Shown here: positions 41,547-51,100 of the stretch, piece after piece
Layout: every line of letters begins with the position of its first letter
Position numbering within the stretch: position 1 is the stretch's first letter
Assembly: GCA_964389755.1 (NCBI GenBank)
Contig: CAYMEW010000006.1
Span: forward strand, 48,503 to 112,502
Source: JBBSUQ01 sp964389755
GTDB taxonomy: Bacteria > Bacteroidota > Bacteroidia > Flavobacteriales_D > Crocinitomicaceae
Direction of reading: 5' to 3'
Length of the DNA: 64,000 nt
Notes under the pieces: model-generated
Seen by the model: only the letters and a program-made list of their open reading frames with translations
What the model was told of the DNA's origin: nothing
Databases searched by the model: none
Translations under genes and position numbers: made by a program

Positions 41547-42398
41547 TTATAATTTCCCGTACCGGTCAATCTTCACTTTGGTTTCAAGCGTCGATTTGGC
41601 TCTTCCTGTATAGCCGCCGGTAAGCGGTTGCGTATTGAGCGCCGAAACACTGGCGTTGATGGGAACATACCGCTGATCTGCTGCCAGTCCGCTGGTAGGA
41701 TCGATTCCGAACCAGCCGACACCGGGCAAGAATACTTCTACCCAGGCGTGTAGTTCATTTCCCTTTCCACCGTTGTCAATGTACTGGTATCCGCTGATGA
41801 AACGGGCCGCAACACCTAACTGCCGCAACATATTGATCAGGAGGTTTGCAAAATCGCGGCAACTCCCCTTTCGTAGCTGAAAGGTATCGAGCGGTTTCAT
41901 GGCATCTCCTTCCGGGCGAATTTCCTGTTTGAAATCACAACTTACCTGGTTGGTCAGGTTCAGGATGAATTCAAGTGTCGTCTGCGAGCGGTCCTTTACC
42001 TCCATGGCATAATCTAGCAGCGCGATTTCATTATCGTAATTCTTGACATACAGCGAAATGGATTCGCGTAATGATTCGGGATAAACGATCTCGAAATTGT
42101 TGAATCCGTTCGGATAAATGATGAAATCAAAACGGTTGCGTTCCTGGACGCTCACCACACTTTCGGCTTTGATGATGAGCTCATCCGTCGGTGAATCGAA
42201 CCAGATCAGGTGCATGAAGTTATTTTCCACATCCAGGAACTCTTTCATGCTGACCGGTTTCGGACGTACATCGATGATAAAACTGTCGAGGTGACTATAA
42301 GGGAACTCACGGAACTTCAGTCGCAATTCCTGCGGACTAAGTTTAACAGGCTCTTCAAATTTGTAATGCAGCCTGTGATAGATCTTATACGTTATCAT
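41547..42398 (-). CDS. Transglutaminase-like protein of the ATP-grasp/alpha-E cluster
   Basis: 283 residues. The N-terminal beta domain (about 1-140) starts YKIYHRLHYKFEEPVKLSPQ (Bact_transglu_N). The transglutaminase core follows with catalytic Cys in QLRKGSCRDFANLLINML (about residue 176), His in NELHAWVEVFLPGVGWFGID (about residue 214) and Asp in the same segment (DPTSGLAADQRYVPI). The protein is cytoplasmic (no signal). It is the third gene of the operon CP-ATP-grasp, alpha-E, transglutaminase, a linkage known in many bacteria; it may hydrolyse or form a peptide bond. The product is unknown. Confidence 0.92.
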   Translation of the reverse strand: MITYKIYHRLHYKFEEPVKLSPQELRLKFREFPYSHLDSFIIDVRPKPVSMKEFLDVENNFMHLIWFDSPTDELIIKAESVVSVQERNRFDFIIYPNGFNNFEIVYPESLRESISLYVKNYDNEIALLDYAMEVKDRSQTTLEFILNLTNQVSCDFKQEIRPEGDAMKPLDTFQLRKGSCRDFANLLINMLRQLGVAARFISGYQYIDNGGKGNELHAWVEVFLPGVGWFGIDPTSGLAADQRYVPINASVSALNTQPLTGGYTGRAKSTLETKVKIDRYGKL

Positions 42399-42401
42399 AG
42401 A

Positions 42402-43433
42402 TCAGGCCATTGATTGGGTTTGCGACTGCTCGCGGTGCAAAAGGCGATCTTTCTCTTCGAAAGGACGAATGTGCGAAACGTTCAGGTAGCGCTTATTCAC
42501 GAAATAATAGCTCGTGATGGCATCGCTGATAATTCCCATTTCGCGAATAAAACGCACGAGGAATTCATGCAATCCGCTTACGAGGATCTCATCGGCGGTA
42601 ATCGTATCCAGTTTTTCGCGAAGCAGGTGAATACTTCGTTCCACTTCATTGAAATAACCGTCGCCGTTTCCGCTGAGCGCCAGTGCCGCATGCTCTAGTT
42701 CCCGGATCGCAAAGCGCATAGATCTCGGGAATTCCGGATCGAAGATGATAAAGTCAACGATCTGAGAAGGGGTGATCTGCCCGTATTTACGCAGGTAAAT
42801 CTCATATCCGCTAACCGATTTCAGGAGCGCAGCCCAGTGAAGCAGGTCGAAAGAACTGCCGATTCCTTTGAATTCCGGAAGGAGAATATGATACTTTACG
42901 TCGAGTACACGTGCCGTTTTATCTGCTCGCTCGGCATATTTCCCCATCGTTGCAAAATGATAACTCTCACTTCGGTTAAACGTGGCTTCGATGGCTCCGT
43001 AGATCATATAACAACAGGCTCGTACGTTCGCAAAGAAACCAGAAGGATTGGAACATTTGTGTACTTCGGATTCACGGCCGCACATCACCACTTGTTTCAG
43101 GGAATTCATCTGTTCCCAAACCTCCACGGAAATTTCCGGGCGTGCAAACTTGGCGTTCTCGAGCATATTCATCACCGAAGCACAAATTGAATTGGGGTTT
43201 TCAGGATGAAAAGACAGGAAATACAGCACATTTTCACGGGAACATTCGTCATAAAGACGATCAAAAAGTTCGCGGTCACCGCTTACTGCTACCTGCGGTT
43301 CCCATTGTTGTCCGGCCACGTCGTTGAATTCGAGCGTGAGTTGAAAGTTTACGTCCATAAATCGCGCATAGTTCTCAATGCGTTCCAGGTATCGAAACAT
43401 CCAGTAATACGAATCTGCTAATCTTGCTAACAT
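42402..43433 (-). CDS. Alpha-E domain protein
   Basis: 343 residues from ATG at 43433 (MLARLADSYYWMFRYLERIE, the typical N-terminus with W-x-x-R-Y-x-E-R-x-E-N); the open frame to 43457 would overlap the upstream gene. All-alpha protein with GRESEVHKCSNPSGFFANV, and HFATMGKYAERADKTARVLD (a repeat of the E-R-A-D-x-x-x-R motif). The family is coupled to circularly permuted ATP-grasp and transglutaminase genes. The biochemical role is unknown; a role as a partner or helper of the ligase is inferred. Ends 3 bases before the transglutaminase start. Confidence 0.92.
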   Translation of the reverse strand: MLARLADSYYWMFRYLERIENYARFMDVNFQLTLEFNDVAGQQWEPQVAVSGDRELFDRLYDECSRENVLYFLSFHPENPNSICASVMNMLENAKFARPEISVEVWEQMNSLKQVVMCGRESEVHKCSNPSGFFANVRACCYMIYGAIEATFNRSESYHFATMGKYAERADKTARVLDVKYHILLPEFKGIGSSFDLLHWAALLKSVSGYEIYLRKYGQITPSQIVDFIIFDPEFPRSMRFAIRELEHAALALSGNGDGYFNEVERSIHLLREKLDTITADEILVSGLHEFLVRFIREMGIISDAITSYYFVNKRYLNVSHIRPFEEKDRLLHREQSQTQSMA

Positions 43434-43446
43434 TGTCTTTTTCAGT

Positions 43447-44880
43447 TTAAAGGTCATTAACTATCCAGGTATCTTTACTTCCGCCGCCCTGCGAGGAATT
43501 AACTACCAGTGAATCTTTTTTCAAAGCGACGCGTGTAAAAGCGCCGGGAATAATCCGAACGTCATCGCCGTAAATAATATAAGGTCTCAGGTCCACGTGT
43601 CTTCCTTCGAGGTGATCACCGACGATGGTCGGTACACGCGACAGGTTCAGCATCGGTTGCGCGATGTACTTATGCGGTGCCGCAAGAATGAGTTTTTTGA
43701 AGGCTTCCCGTTCTGCTTTTGCAGCATGCGGACCGATCAGCATGCCGTAACCTCCGCTGGCTTCCGTCTCTTTGATCACGAGTTTGTCGAGGTTTTCCAA
43801 TACAAAACCGCGTTCGCGTTCATCGGCGCAGATATAGGTCGGAACATTGTTCAGCAAAGGTTCTTCCCCGAGGTAATAGCGGATGATTTTCGGTACATAC
43901 GCATAAATCGCTTTGTTATCAGCAATCCCGGTACCCGGTGCATTCACAATGGCGACGTTTCCTTTGCTGTAAGCCTGCAGGAGCCCCGGAACTCCGAGCA
44001 CCGAATCCGGGTTGAACAGGAGCGGATCGAGGTAAGCATCATCCACACGGCGGTAAATCACATCGATGCGTTTCAGTCCTTTAGTCGTGAGCTTATAAAC
44101 GATGTCATTCATCACAACCAGGTCGCGGCCTTCCACGAGGTCGGCGCCGATCTGCTGCGCGAGGTACGAATGTTCGTAATAAGCCGAGTTGTAAATTCCC
44201 GGCGTCAGGATAGCAAGTGACGGATTTTCGCGGGAGGAAAGCCCGACAAGCATTTCACGCAGGTACGTACAATAATGATGCACGGGCAGAATTCCGCTGT
44301 TCTCAAACATTTGCGGGAAAGTTCTTTTCAGAATTTCGCGGTTCTCGAGCAGGTAGGAAACGCCCGAAGGACAACGCAAATTGTCTTCCAGTACGAAGAA
44401 CTCTCCGTTCTCACTGCGCACGAGGTCCGTTCCGCTAATGTGCGACCAGATCCCTTTCGGCGGTTTGAATTCGTGGCAGATCGGCAGATAGCCTTCACTG
44501 GATTCCACGAGTTGCCGCGGAACGATACCGTCTTTCAAAATGCGTTGTTCGCCGTAAATGTCGGATATAAACAAATTCAGCGCTTCGATACGCTGGCGCA
44601 GACCTTCCGAAAGCTGAAGCCAGGTACTGTACCGGATAATACGCGGGATAACGTCCAGGTGCAGGATGCGGTCGGTGCCCTGTTTGTCGTTGTACACGTT
44701 AAAGGTCATTCCCATAACCTTTTGGAGCGAACCGGTGCTCGCCTGCAACTCCATGAGTTTTTCGAAGCCGAGTTGATCCACTTTTTCGCAAAAATGGCGG
44801 TATTCATCCCGCGGAATGTTGTCCGAAGCGAACATCTCGTCGAAGAACCGGGTGTTGTGATAATCAGTTGTGATCTGCAT
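43447..44880 (-). CDS. Circularly permuted ATP-grasp type 2 protein
   Basis: 477 residues from ATG at 44880 (MQITTDYHNTRFFDEMF); the open frame to 44937 lacks support. The family motifs are FNVYNDKQGTDRILHLDVIP, SGTDLVRSENGEFFVLEDNL (ATP-grasp acidic segment), RCPSGVSYLLENREI, EASGGYGMLIGPHAAKA (glycine-rich ATP loop) and FTRVALKKDSLVVNSSQGGG (the SQGGGSKDTW end). Such proteins are predicted to ligate an amine to a carboxylate. With alpha-E and transglutaminase genes it probably makes or attaches a peptide-like product. No substrate is known. Confidence 0.93.
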   Translation of the reverse strand: MQITTDYHNTRFFDEMFASDNIPRDEYRHFCEKVDQLGFEKLMELQASTGSLQKVMGMTFNVYNDKQGTDRILHLDVIPRIIRYSTWLQLSEGLRQRIEALNLFISDIYGEQRILKDGIVPRQLVESSEGYLPICHEFKPPKGIWSHISGTDLVRSENGEFFVLEDNLRCPSGVSYLLENREILKRTFPQMFENSGILPVHHYCTYLREMLVGLSSRENPSLAILTPGIYNSAYYEHSYLAQQIGADLVEGRDLVVMNDIVYKLTTKGLKRIDVIYRRVDDAYLDPLLFNPDSVLGVPGLLQAYSKGNVAIVNAPGTGIADNKAIYAYVPKIIRYYLGEEPLLNNVPTYICADERERGFVLENLDKLVIKETEASGGYGMLIGPHAAKAEREAFKKLILAAPHKYIAQPMLNLSRVPTIVGDHLEGRHVDLRPYIIYGDDVRIIPGAFTRVALKKDSLVVNSSQGGGSKDTWIVNDL

Positions 44881-45052
44881 TGCTTTCAAGTTTCGTTTCT
44901 GCCAGAGGCAGGCTTGCGAGAGCAAAGAGATAACCAAAAATCAGCGACGATTTACATAATTGAAAAACAATTAGTTGAAAAATAAATTCTCCGAAAATGC
45001 GGACTGCGCTGCGTAAATTCGGGACAAGAATGTACAGCAATTACGCACTGGC

Positions 45053-47173
45053 TCAGGGCTGTGGGTCGGCACCGAAGCCTTCCCCGATCACCTTAAAGGA
45101 AGTACGGCGGTTCCGCTGGTGAAGTTGTTCCTGCTCTTCTTCCGTCGGGCGGGAATTGATGTACTCTTCCGTCAGCTGGATCCGTTCGCCGTTCTCATCG
45201 AGGACATAGTCTCCGTTATCGTCTTTCAGGTAATTCGGTGAACTTTCACCAAAACCACGCGGAATCAGGCGATCACGATCAATTCCCTTACTAATGAGGT
45301 AAGTCACGCAGGATTGTGCCCGTCTTTCCGAAAGTTTCTGGTTGTATTTATCCGAACCACGGGCATCCGTATGCGCATTGATCTCAACCACGAGGTTGTC
45401 ATTCAGCATGAGGAAGTCGTACAACTTATCGAGAATTTCCATGGAGATCGGTCGCAGTTTATCCGAATCGAAGTCGTATTCGATCCCTTCGATCTCGATC
45501 TCTTCCGGTGGGATCGTATTGAGGTAAAAATCTTCTGTCAGCGTGGTGGTCTCCGTAATCGGGCGCGTATCAACTGTGGCTGCATCGGCAAAGAACTTGA
45601 GTTTCTGCGCCTTTACGAACACTTCCGAATTTTGATTGAGTTCGAGACTGTAGGTTCCGTCCGGACCGGTAGTGATCACGATCGGCATGGTTTCTCCGTG
45701 CACATCCTTGATCGTTACCTGTGCATTAGCCAGTACTTCGTTCGTTTCCGCGTTATAAACGGTTCCTTTCAGGAAAATACGGATCGGTTCGTTCGTTACT
45801 TCGTAAATATCGTAACAATGCCCTCCCTCGCAGGGTTCGCGATCACTGGACAGGAAGCCTTTTTTCAGGTTCCGGTCGAAGATCAGGTATGCATCGTCTT
45901 TTGCCGAATTGATAGGCATCCCCATATTTACCGGAGTTCCGTACGCGTATGATTCCTTGTTATAAGATGCCTTGAAAATATCGAGTCCTCCGACCGTTGT
46001 ATGACCGTTCGAACTGAAGAAAAGCGTGGAAGACTGTTCGTGGAAGAACGGGCTCACTTCATCCATTTCAGAATTGACCGGTAAACCGAGGTTCATCGCT
46101 TCTCCGACCGTATTACCGGCAGAATCGAGCGCAATTTCCCAGAGGTCCATCCCTCCGAGCCCACCGGGGCGGTCGGACGCAAAGATCAGTTTTCGGCCGT
46201 CGAGTGTCACAAAAGGATTGATACTGCGGTAACCGGGAACGTTAACTTCCGGCCCGAGTCGGTACGCTTCGAAAAAGCGCAGGTTGATCTCCCGTGCGAG
46301 GTAAATTGCCTTATCCGAACGGTCTTCGTCACTCCAACGGTTGTAATAGATCGTATTTCGATTGTTAAAGGTTCCGGAGGCATCGTGCTGCGCGGAGTTC
46401 ATCGGACGTCCAAAATTCACGGCTTTCCCCCACACAGAATCATTTTGTTTTTCCGCCCAGTACACGTCGAGCAGGTATTCGGATTGTTGTTTTTCCGGAT
46501 CCAGGATTACGCCGCCAGGACGTGCCGACGCAAACATCAGGTGTTCCTCATCTCCGAAGTACATGGTTCCAAAAGCCGAAGTGCCCTTGTTAAATGTAGA
46601 ATCTGCCATTCGGATTACGACCTGCGTTTTTACGTTCTGATCGTTCATCGCATAATGGCAACCGGTGATCAGCACACCCGCCGTCGTAAGCAGCGAATCG
46701 TTCGCTCCGGGAGTTTTTAAAAAGTTCTCAAAGGAAATGATTGCATCTTCATAGCGCGCCAGGTTCATTTGCGCATTGGCAAGGTAGTAACGATCGTTCG
46801 GATAATATCCGCTTTCGGAACTAATCGCAAATTGTTCCGCCGCATGCTCGTAATCAAAGATATTACGGTAGCTCATCGCAATTTGGTGATTGACGTAATC
46901 GGTCAGCGGAACTTCGCGTCCCGGAACTTCTTTGAGTTCTCCTTTTTTAAGCCGCTGATTCGTGGTCACAACTTCATACGGAAGCACGCGCTCATCGATC
47001 TTAATCGTATCGTTCAGAACTTTTTTATAGTAAATCAGCGCATTGTTATAATCCTCCATCGCATAGCGCTCGTCGGCCGTATAAAGCCAAACTTTTTTAG
47101 ACTGCGCATGCAATTGCTGAACGGAAGTGAATAAAAAAGCGATGTATATAAAAAATCGAAGGTATCGGAACAT
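45053..47173 (-). CDS. PorE-like OmpA family protein with TPR and propeller domains
   Basis: 706 residues from ATG at 47173 (MFRYLRFFIYIAFLFTSVQQ, signal peptide); the longer open frame overlaps the upstream PorP gene. TPR-like region at about 22-150 (YAMEDYNNALIYYKKVL), then a five-blade WD40-like/PD40 propeller at about 175-450 (NPFVTLDGRKLIFASDRPGG, SPFFHEQSSTLFFSSNGHTT), a carboxypeptidase regulatory-like domain at about 460-545 (KGTVYNAETNEVLANAQVTI) and a C-terminal OmpA-type peptidoglycan-binding domain (INAHTDARGSDKYNQKLSER). This order is that of the T9SS protein PorE, which connects the machine to peptidoglycan. It is the last gene of the cargo/PorP operon, 12 bases after the PorP stop. 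It may be a paralogue dedicated to this operon. Confidence 0.88.
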   Translation of the reverse strand: MFRYLRFFIYIAFLFTSVQQLHAQSKKVWLYTADERYAMEDYNNALIYYKKVLNDTIKIDERVLPYEVVTTNQRLKKGELKEVPGREVPLTDYVNHQIAMSYRNIFDYEHAAEQFAISSESGYYPNDRYYLANAQMNLARYEDAIISFENFLKTPGANDSLLTTAGVLITGCHYAMNDQNVKTQVVIRMADSTFNKGTSAFGTMYFGDEEHLMFASARPGGVILDPEKQQSEYLLDVYWAEKQNDSVWGKAVNFGRPMNSAQHDASGTFNNRNTIYYNRWSDEDRSDKAIYLAREINLRFFEAYRLGPEVNVPGYRSINPFVTLDGRKLIFASDRPGGLGGMDLWEIALDSAGNTVGEAMNLGLPVNSEMDEVSPFFHEQSSTLFFSSNGHTTVGGLDIFKASYNKESYAYGTPVNMGMPINSAKDDAYLIFDRNLKKGFLSSDREPCEGGHCYDIYEVTNEPIRIFLKGTVYNAETNEVLANAQVTIKDVHGETMPIVITTGPDGTYSLELNQNSEVFVKAQKLKFFADAATVDTRPITETTTLTEDFYLNTIPPEEIEIEGIEYDFDSDKLRPISMEILDKLYDFLMLNDNLVVEINAHTDARGSDKYNQKLSERRAQSCVTYLISKGIDRDRLIPRGFGESSPNYLKDDNGDYVLDENGERIQLTEEYINSRPTEEEQEQLHQRNRRTSFKVIGEGFGADPQP

Positions 47174-47184
47174 GTGTGATCGGT

Positions 47185-48174
47185 TTACAGTCTTGGACAA
47201 ATTTTCTCGAATTTCGGTTTGCTGTTTGGTTTTATGTACGTGAAGGACAGTTCAAATCCTCCGCGTCCGGAAGAAGCGACAGTAAGCGTTGACGTGTTGA
47301 TATCATACGCGAGCCGCGCAATAAAATTGGAACGCTTGGCTCCGAGCGAGACTACCATCGCATCGGCGTTCCGGTAGATCAGTCCGCCAATCAGGTAAAG
47401 ATCGGACTGCTTCAGGTAATACCCGGCATCCAGCGCAAACGTTTGCTCATTAAATTTTTTCTGGTTCATCACGAGCACTTTCGGCAGGAGGTAAAACGTT
47501 TCGGTGACGTTGATCCTAACTCCGGCGTGCACGTAATAACGGCGATACAGGAAGTTATCATCCTCGAAAAAGGATTCTTTGGCCGGAACGAGGTTAAATG
47601 CAGAAAAACCGATAAAGGGGTTCAGCTTCGTTTTTTGCTTGGCATTGTAATACATGATCCCGGCATTGGTCACGGGACGAATGAGCGATCTTCCGCTGAA
47701 ATCCTCCCCGATCGGCAGCTCTTCGTTGAATCCGCCACCGTTCAGCGGCGTGTACTGGTTGTCAAAGGTGAGCAACTTGTACTCAATGGATTTCTGCCCG
47801 AATCCACCCTGCAGACCAAAAGAAAGGTTATGTGTTTTTTGGGCATCGAGCGGAATGGTGTAAGCCACGGAGGCTAACGCGGAAAGTTCGTTGTAGTTTC
47901 CGTAACCGGCGCGAAAATTACTGACCTGCAAACCGAATCCCCAGTGTTTGTACGGCATGTCGAAACTGACAAGGGCCGTATTGTAAGGTTTATAGTTAAC
48001 CGCCTTCCATTGCGTCCGATACTGTCCGTGAATCCGCCATTTACCGTCAAAAACGCCCGTCATTGCGGGGTTCAGGTAAAGCGGCGCCGCATCGTACATG
48101 GACATGTGAAAGTCCTGTGCACGCAAGGAGGTCATGCAACTAACGGTTATAAATAGAATAATGAACTTTTTCAT
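47185..48174 (-). CDS. PorP/SprF family type IX secretion membrane protein (second copy)
   Basis: 329 residues, signal peptide (FIILFITVSCMTSLRAQ) then the family opening DFHMSMYDAAPLYLNPAMTG and WRIHGQYRTQWKAVNYKPYN, with barrel strands and a C-terminal strand GGFELSFTYIK followed by a short tail. SprF is required in Flavobacterium johnsoniae to secrete SprB; many Bacteroidota genomes have PorP paralogues next to CHU_C cargos. Here it lies 10 bases after the 1240-residue cargo. The C-terminal tail (PNSKPKFEKICPRL) goes beyond the barrel. Confidence 0.93.
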   Translation of the reverse strand: MKKFIILFITVSCMTSLRAQDFHMSMYDAAPLYLNPAMTGVFDGKWRIHGQYRTQWKAVNYKPYNTALVSFDMPYKHWGFGLQVSNFRAGYGNYNELSALASVAYTIPLDAQKTHNLSFGLQGGFGQKSIEYKLLTFDNQYTPLNGGGFNEELPIGEDFSGRSLIRPVTNAGIMYYNAKQKTKLNPFIGFSAFNLVPAKESFFEDDNFLYRRYYVHAGVRINVTETFYLLPKVLVMNQKKFNEQTFALDAGYYLKQSDLYLIGGLIYRNADAMVVSLGAKRSNFIARLAYDINTSTLTVASSGRGGFELSFTYIKPNSKPKFEKICPRL

Positions 48175-48184
48175 GCTTGTTAAT

Positions 48185-51100
48185 CTATCGGATTAAGGTA
48201 ACGTCTCCACTTCCTTTCACGACTCTGCCGCTGGCAATTTCCACCACAAAGGTCCAGGTATACACACCCATTGGCGCTTCGGCACCATTGTAGGTTCCGT
48301 CCCAGCCGTCAGCCTGTTTATCGGAAACGAAGATCAGTTCTCCCCATTCGTTATAAATTCTGAAATCGACGCTTTTGAAGGCTCCTCCGCGAATGATAAA
48401 AATGTCGTTCTCGCCATCCCCGTTCGGTGAAAAACCGGTTGGCAATACCGGGAGCAGCGCGATCGAGATCAGTTTTGTGATTGTATCCTGGCAACCGAGT
48501 GAATCCGTTACCTCGAGCGTTACATAGTAATCTCCTCCCAGGTCGTAGCTGTAAATCGGGTTCTGGAGGTTGCTTCCCTGCCCGTCACCGAAAAACCACA
48601 ACCAGTCGTTGATCCCGTTCCCATTTGACTCATCCACGAAATGCACATCTTCCAGCACAAGTGCCGGGTTCGGTGTAATGGAAAAATCAGCATCGGGTAT
48701 CGGGTTTACAAAGACATCTTTGATCACGGTATCCTTACAACCCAATGCAGAAGTCGCTTCAAGAAGCACGGAATACGTTCCGCTTCCTGCATAGGTGTTC
48801 TCCGGATTTTGCAGGTTGCTGGATTGTCCGTCTCCAAAGGCCCAGTGCCAGCCGGTCACGGTACCCGAGGAAATAAAACTCATGTCGTTGAACTCGGTCG
48901 GATTTCCCTCGCAGTTCAGTCCCATATCAAAATCAGCCACGGGAAGCGGGTCGATGACCACCTGCGCACTTACCGTATCGGAACAACCATTGGAAGAACT
49001 CGCGATGAGCGAAGCATTGAATGTTCCGCTGGCCGGATAGGTATGATTCGGGTTTTGCGCGATCGAATTTGAAGAACCATCTCCGAAATCCCAGTTCCAG
49101 GCATTGATCGTACCATCTGCGGAAGTTGACTGGTCTGTGAAAAGCGTATTTTCATTCTGACACACGGTCGTACTCGTGAACGCGGCTTCCGGTGCTGCCT
49201 TGAAGGTTACCACCAGGGTATCTTTATCCGGAACGCAACCAAATGCCTCTGCCGCGGTCAGGATCAGGTTTATCGAACCGGCCGCCACGTCGGAAGGCGA
49301 CGGGAAATAGACCGTCGAAAGGAAATTACTTCCCGGACTAAAAACACCCGTTCCGGTCGAGGTCCAGGATCCGTTCGTGTTCGCACCGGTAACCGTTCCG
49401 TTAAGCTGGATGGGTTCGTTGTTACAGAATTCCTGGTCAATACCGGCAAAAGCGATCGGCGCGGGAACAAAGTAAATGCGAAGCGAATCCGTTTCGGACG
49501 GACACAGTTCATTTCCGGTTGTCAGCTGTACGTCCAGGTAAGCATTGGTTGTGTCAATCGTCGTAATTCCATAGAACGTATTCGGCGAAGTCGGATCCAC
49601 GATCGTACCCGTTCCGTCCACATTCCAGGTCACTGTAAAACCGGGCGACACATTGCTGGTCAGTTCCAGTGAAGAAAGGTTTGAACAGATGGAATCGGAA
49701 GTTGTGATCTCCACATCGGGTTTATCGAGGATCGTGACGATCAGGCTGTCCTGCACGGCAATACAGTTTCCGTTATTGGCAGAGGTCAGGAAGATCGTAA
49801 CCTGCCCGGAAGAAGTATCCGCCTGCGAAACAAAGTAATCCGCGGTAAGATCGGATGCATTCGGCGTAAAGGTTCCGGTTCCGCTAGAAGTCCAGTTCCC
49901 GGTGGTTGAAGTTCCTGAAACGGTACCGGTAAGGTCCACGGAAGGAGTGCTCGAACAAATGGTCACATCGGGTCCGGCATCTACATTCGGTGCATCGGTA
50001 AAAATAATGCGAATGGTGTCCTGGTCGTCCGCACAGGCAAAGAAACTTCCCGCGGAAGTCAGGTACAGATCGATCGAATCAGCCCCCAAGTCTGCCGGTG
50101 AAGGTGTGTAATAAGTATCGAGGCTGCCGGGATTATCGAAAGCTCCGCCGACACCACCGGACCACGAAGCACCGGCTGCATAGTTCAGCATTCCCGAAAG
50201 CGGTATGGAATCCAGGTTATTTTTACAATAGATCTGGTCGATCCCGGCATCTACTACCGGCGACTGGATAAAAGTTACTTTCATCGTATCGTATACCGGG
50301 TTACAGTTCCCGGTAGATCCGAGTACGAAGGTCAGGTATCCCTGCGCGTAGTCGTTTGTACTCGGCGTATATGTTGTATTGAGTGAATTCGCGTCTGCAA
50401 TCGTTCCGGTCCCGTCAAGCACACTCCAGGTACCCGTTGTTGCTCCGCCGGTCACCGTTCCGTCCAGCGCGATATTCGGCTCTCCGTTACACAGCGTGGT
50501 GTCATTTCCTACCTTCGTGTACACGCGGCGGATAAAGGATGAAACGTAGTGATATAAAGCACCGGTAGTCGATCCACCGTTGATAATCCCGAGGGAAAAA
50601 AGATCCATGGAATTCGTGATGATGTTTGCAGAACCCACGGGCACATCGGTCGTGTTATAAGCGATCTGCGCGGCCATCCATTGTCCGCCCGTTCCTGGAA
50701 CCGGTCCGAAAGCAGAAGCGGGAACAAGTGCCGGGTTGCCATTGAGTGAAAATGCTCCTTCTGTACCACTTTTACACAGGATGTTCAAGAGGAAACTCTG
50801 TCCGTTTGCCCTTGAAAAACTGATCTGGTCTGAGCCGGCACAGTTCAGCGGCGGCAGTACGGCCGCACCGAGTTCACAGCCGTAACCGGTCATGTGAAGC
50901 AAATAAACGGGTTTGTCGGAATAAACGTAGGTTCGCTGTTGCGTTATACTGTACCTGTATGTTTCTCCCTGGTTAATGGTCGAAGTGGTGATCGTTCCGC
51001 CGTCGTCCACGTTAACCGTTGTAAAGTTCTCCGTGGCCACAATGAAGATCGATTCGTCATCTGCAGCGTTCAAAAATCCTTTATTGATAATATACTCTTT

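Noticed and set aside
43597..44220. 207-residue plus-strand open frame opposite the ATP-grasp gene
   Set aside because: The minus strand carries the complete ATP-grasp motifs; the plus frame is a shadow.
44275..44985. 236-residue plus-strand open frame opposite the 5' part of the ATP-grasp gene
   Set aside because: Mirror of a well-supported gene with no independent start signal.
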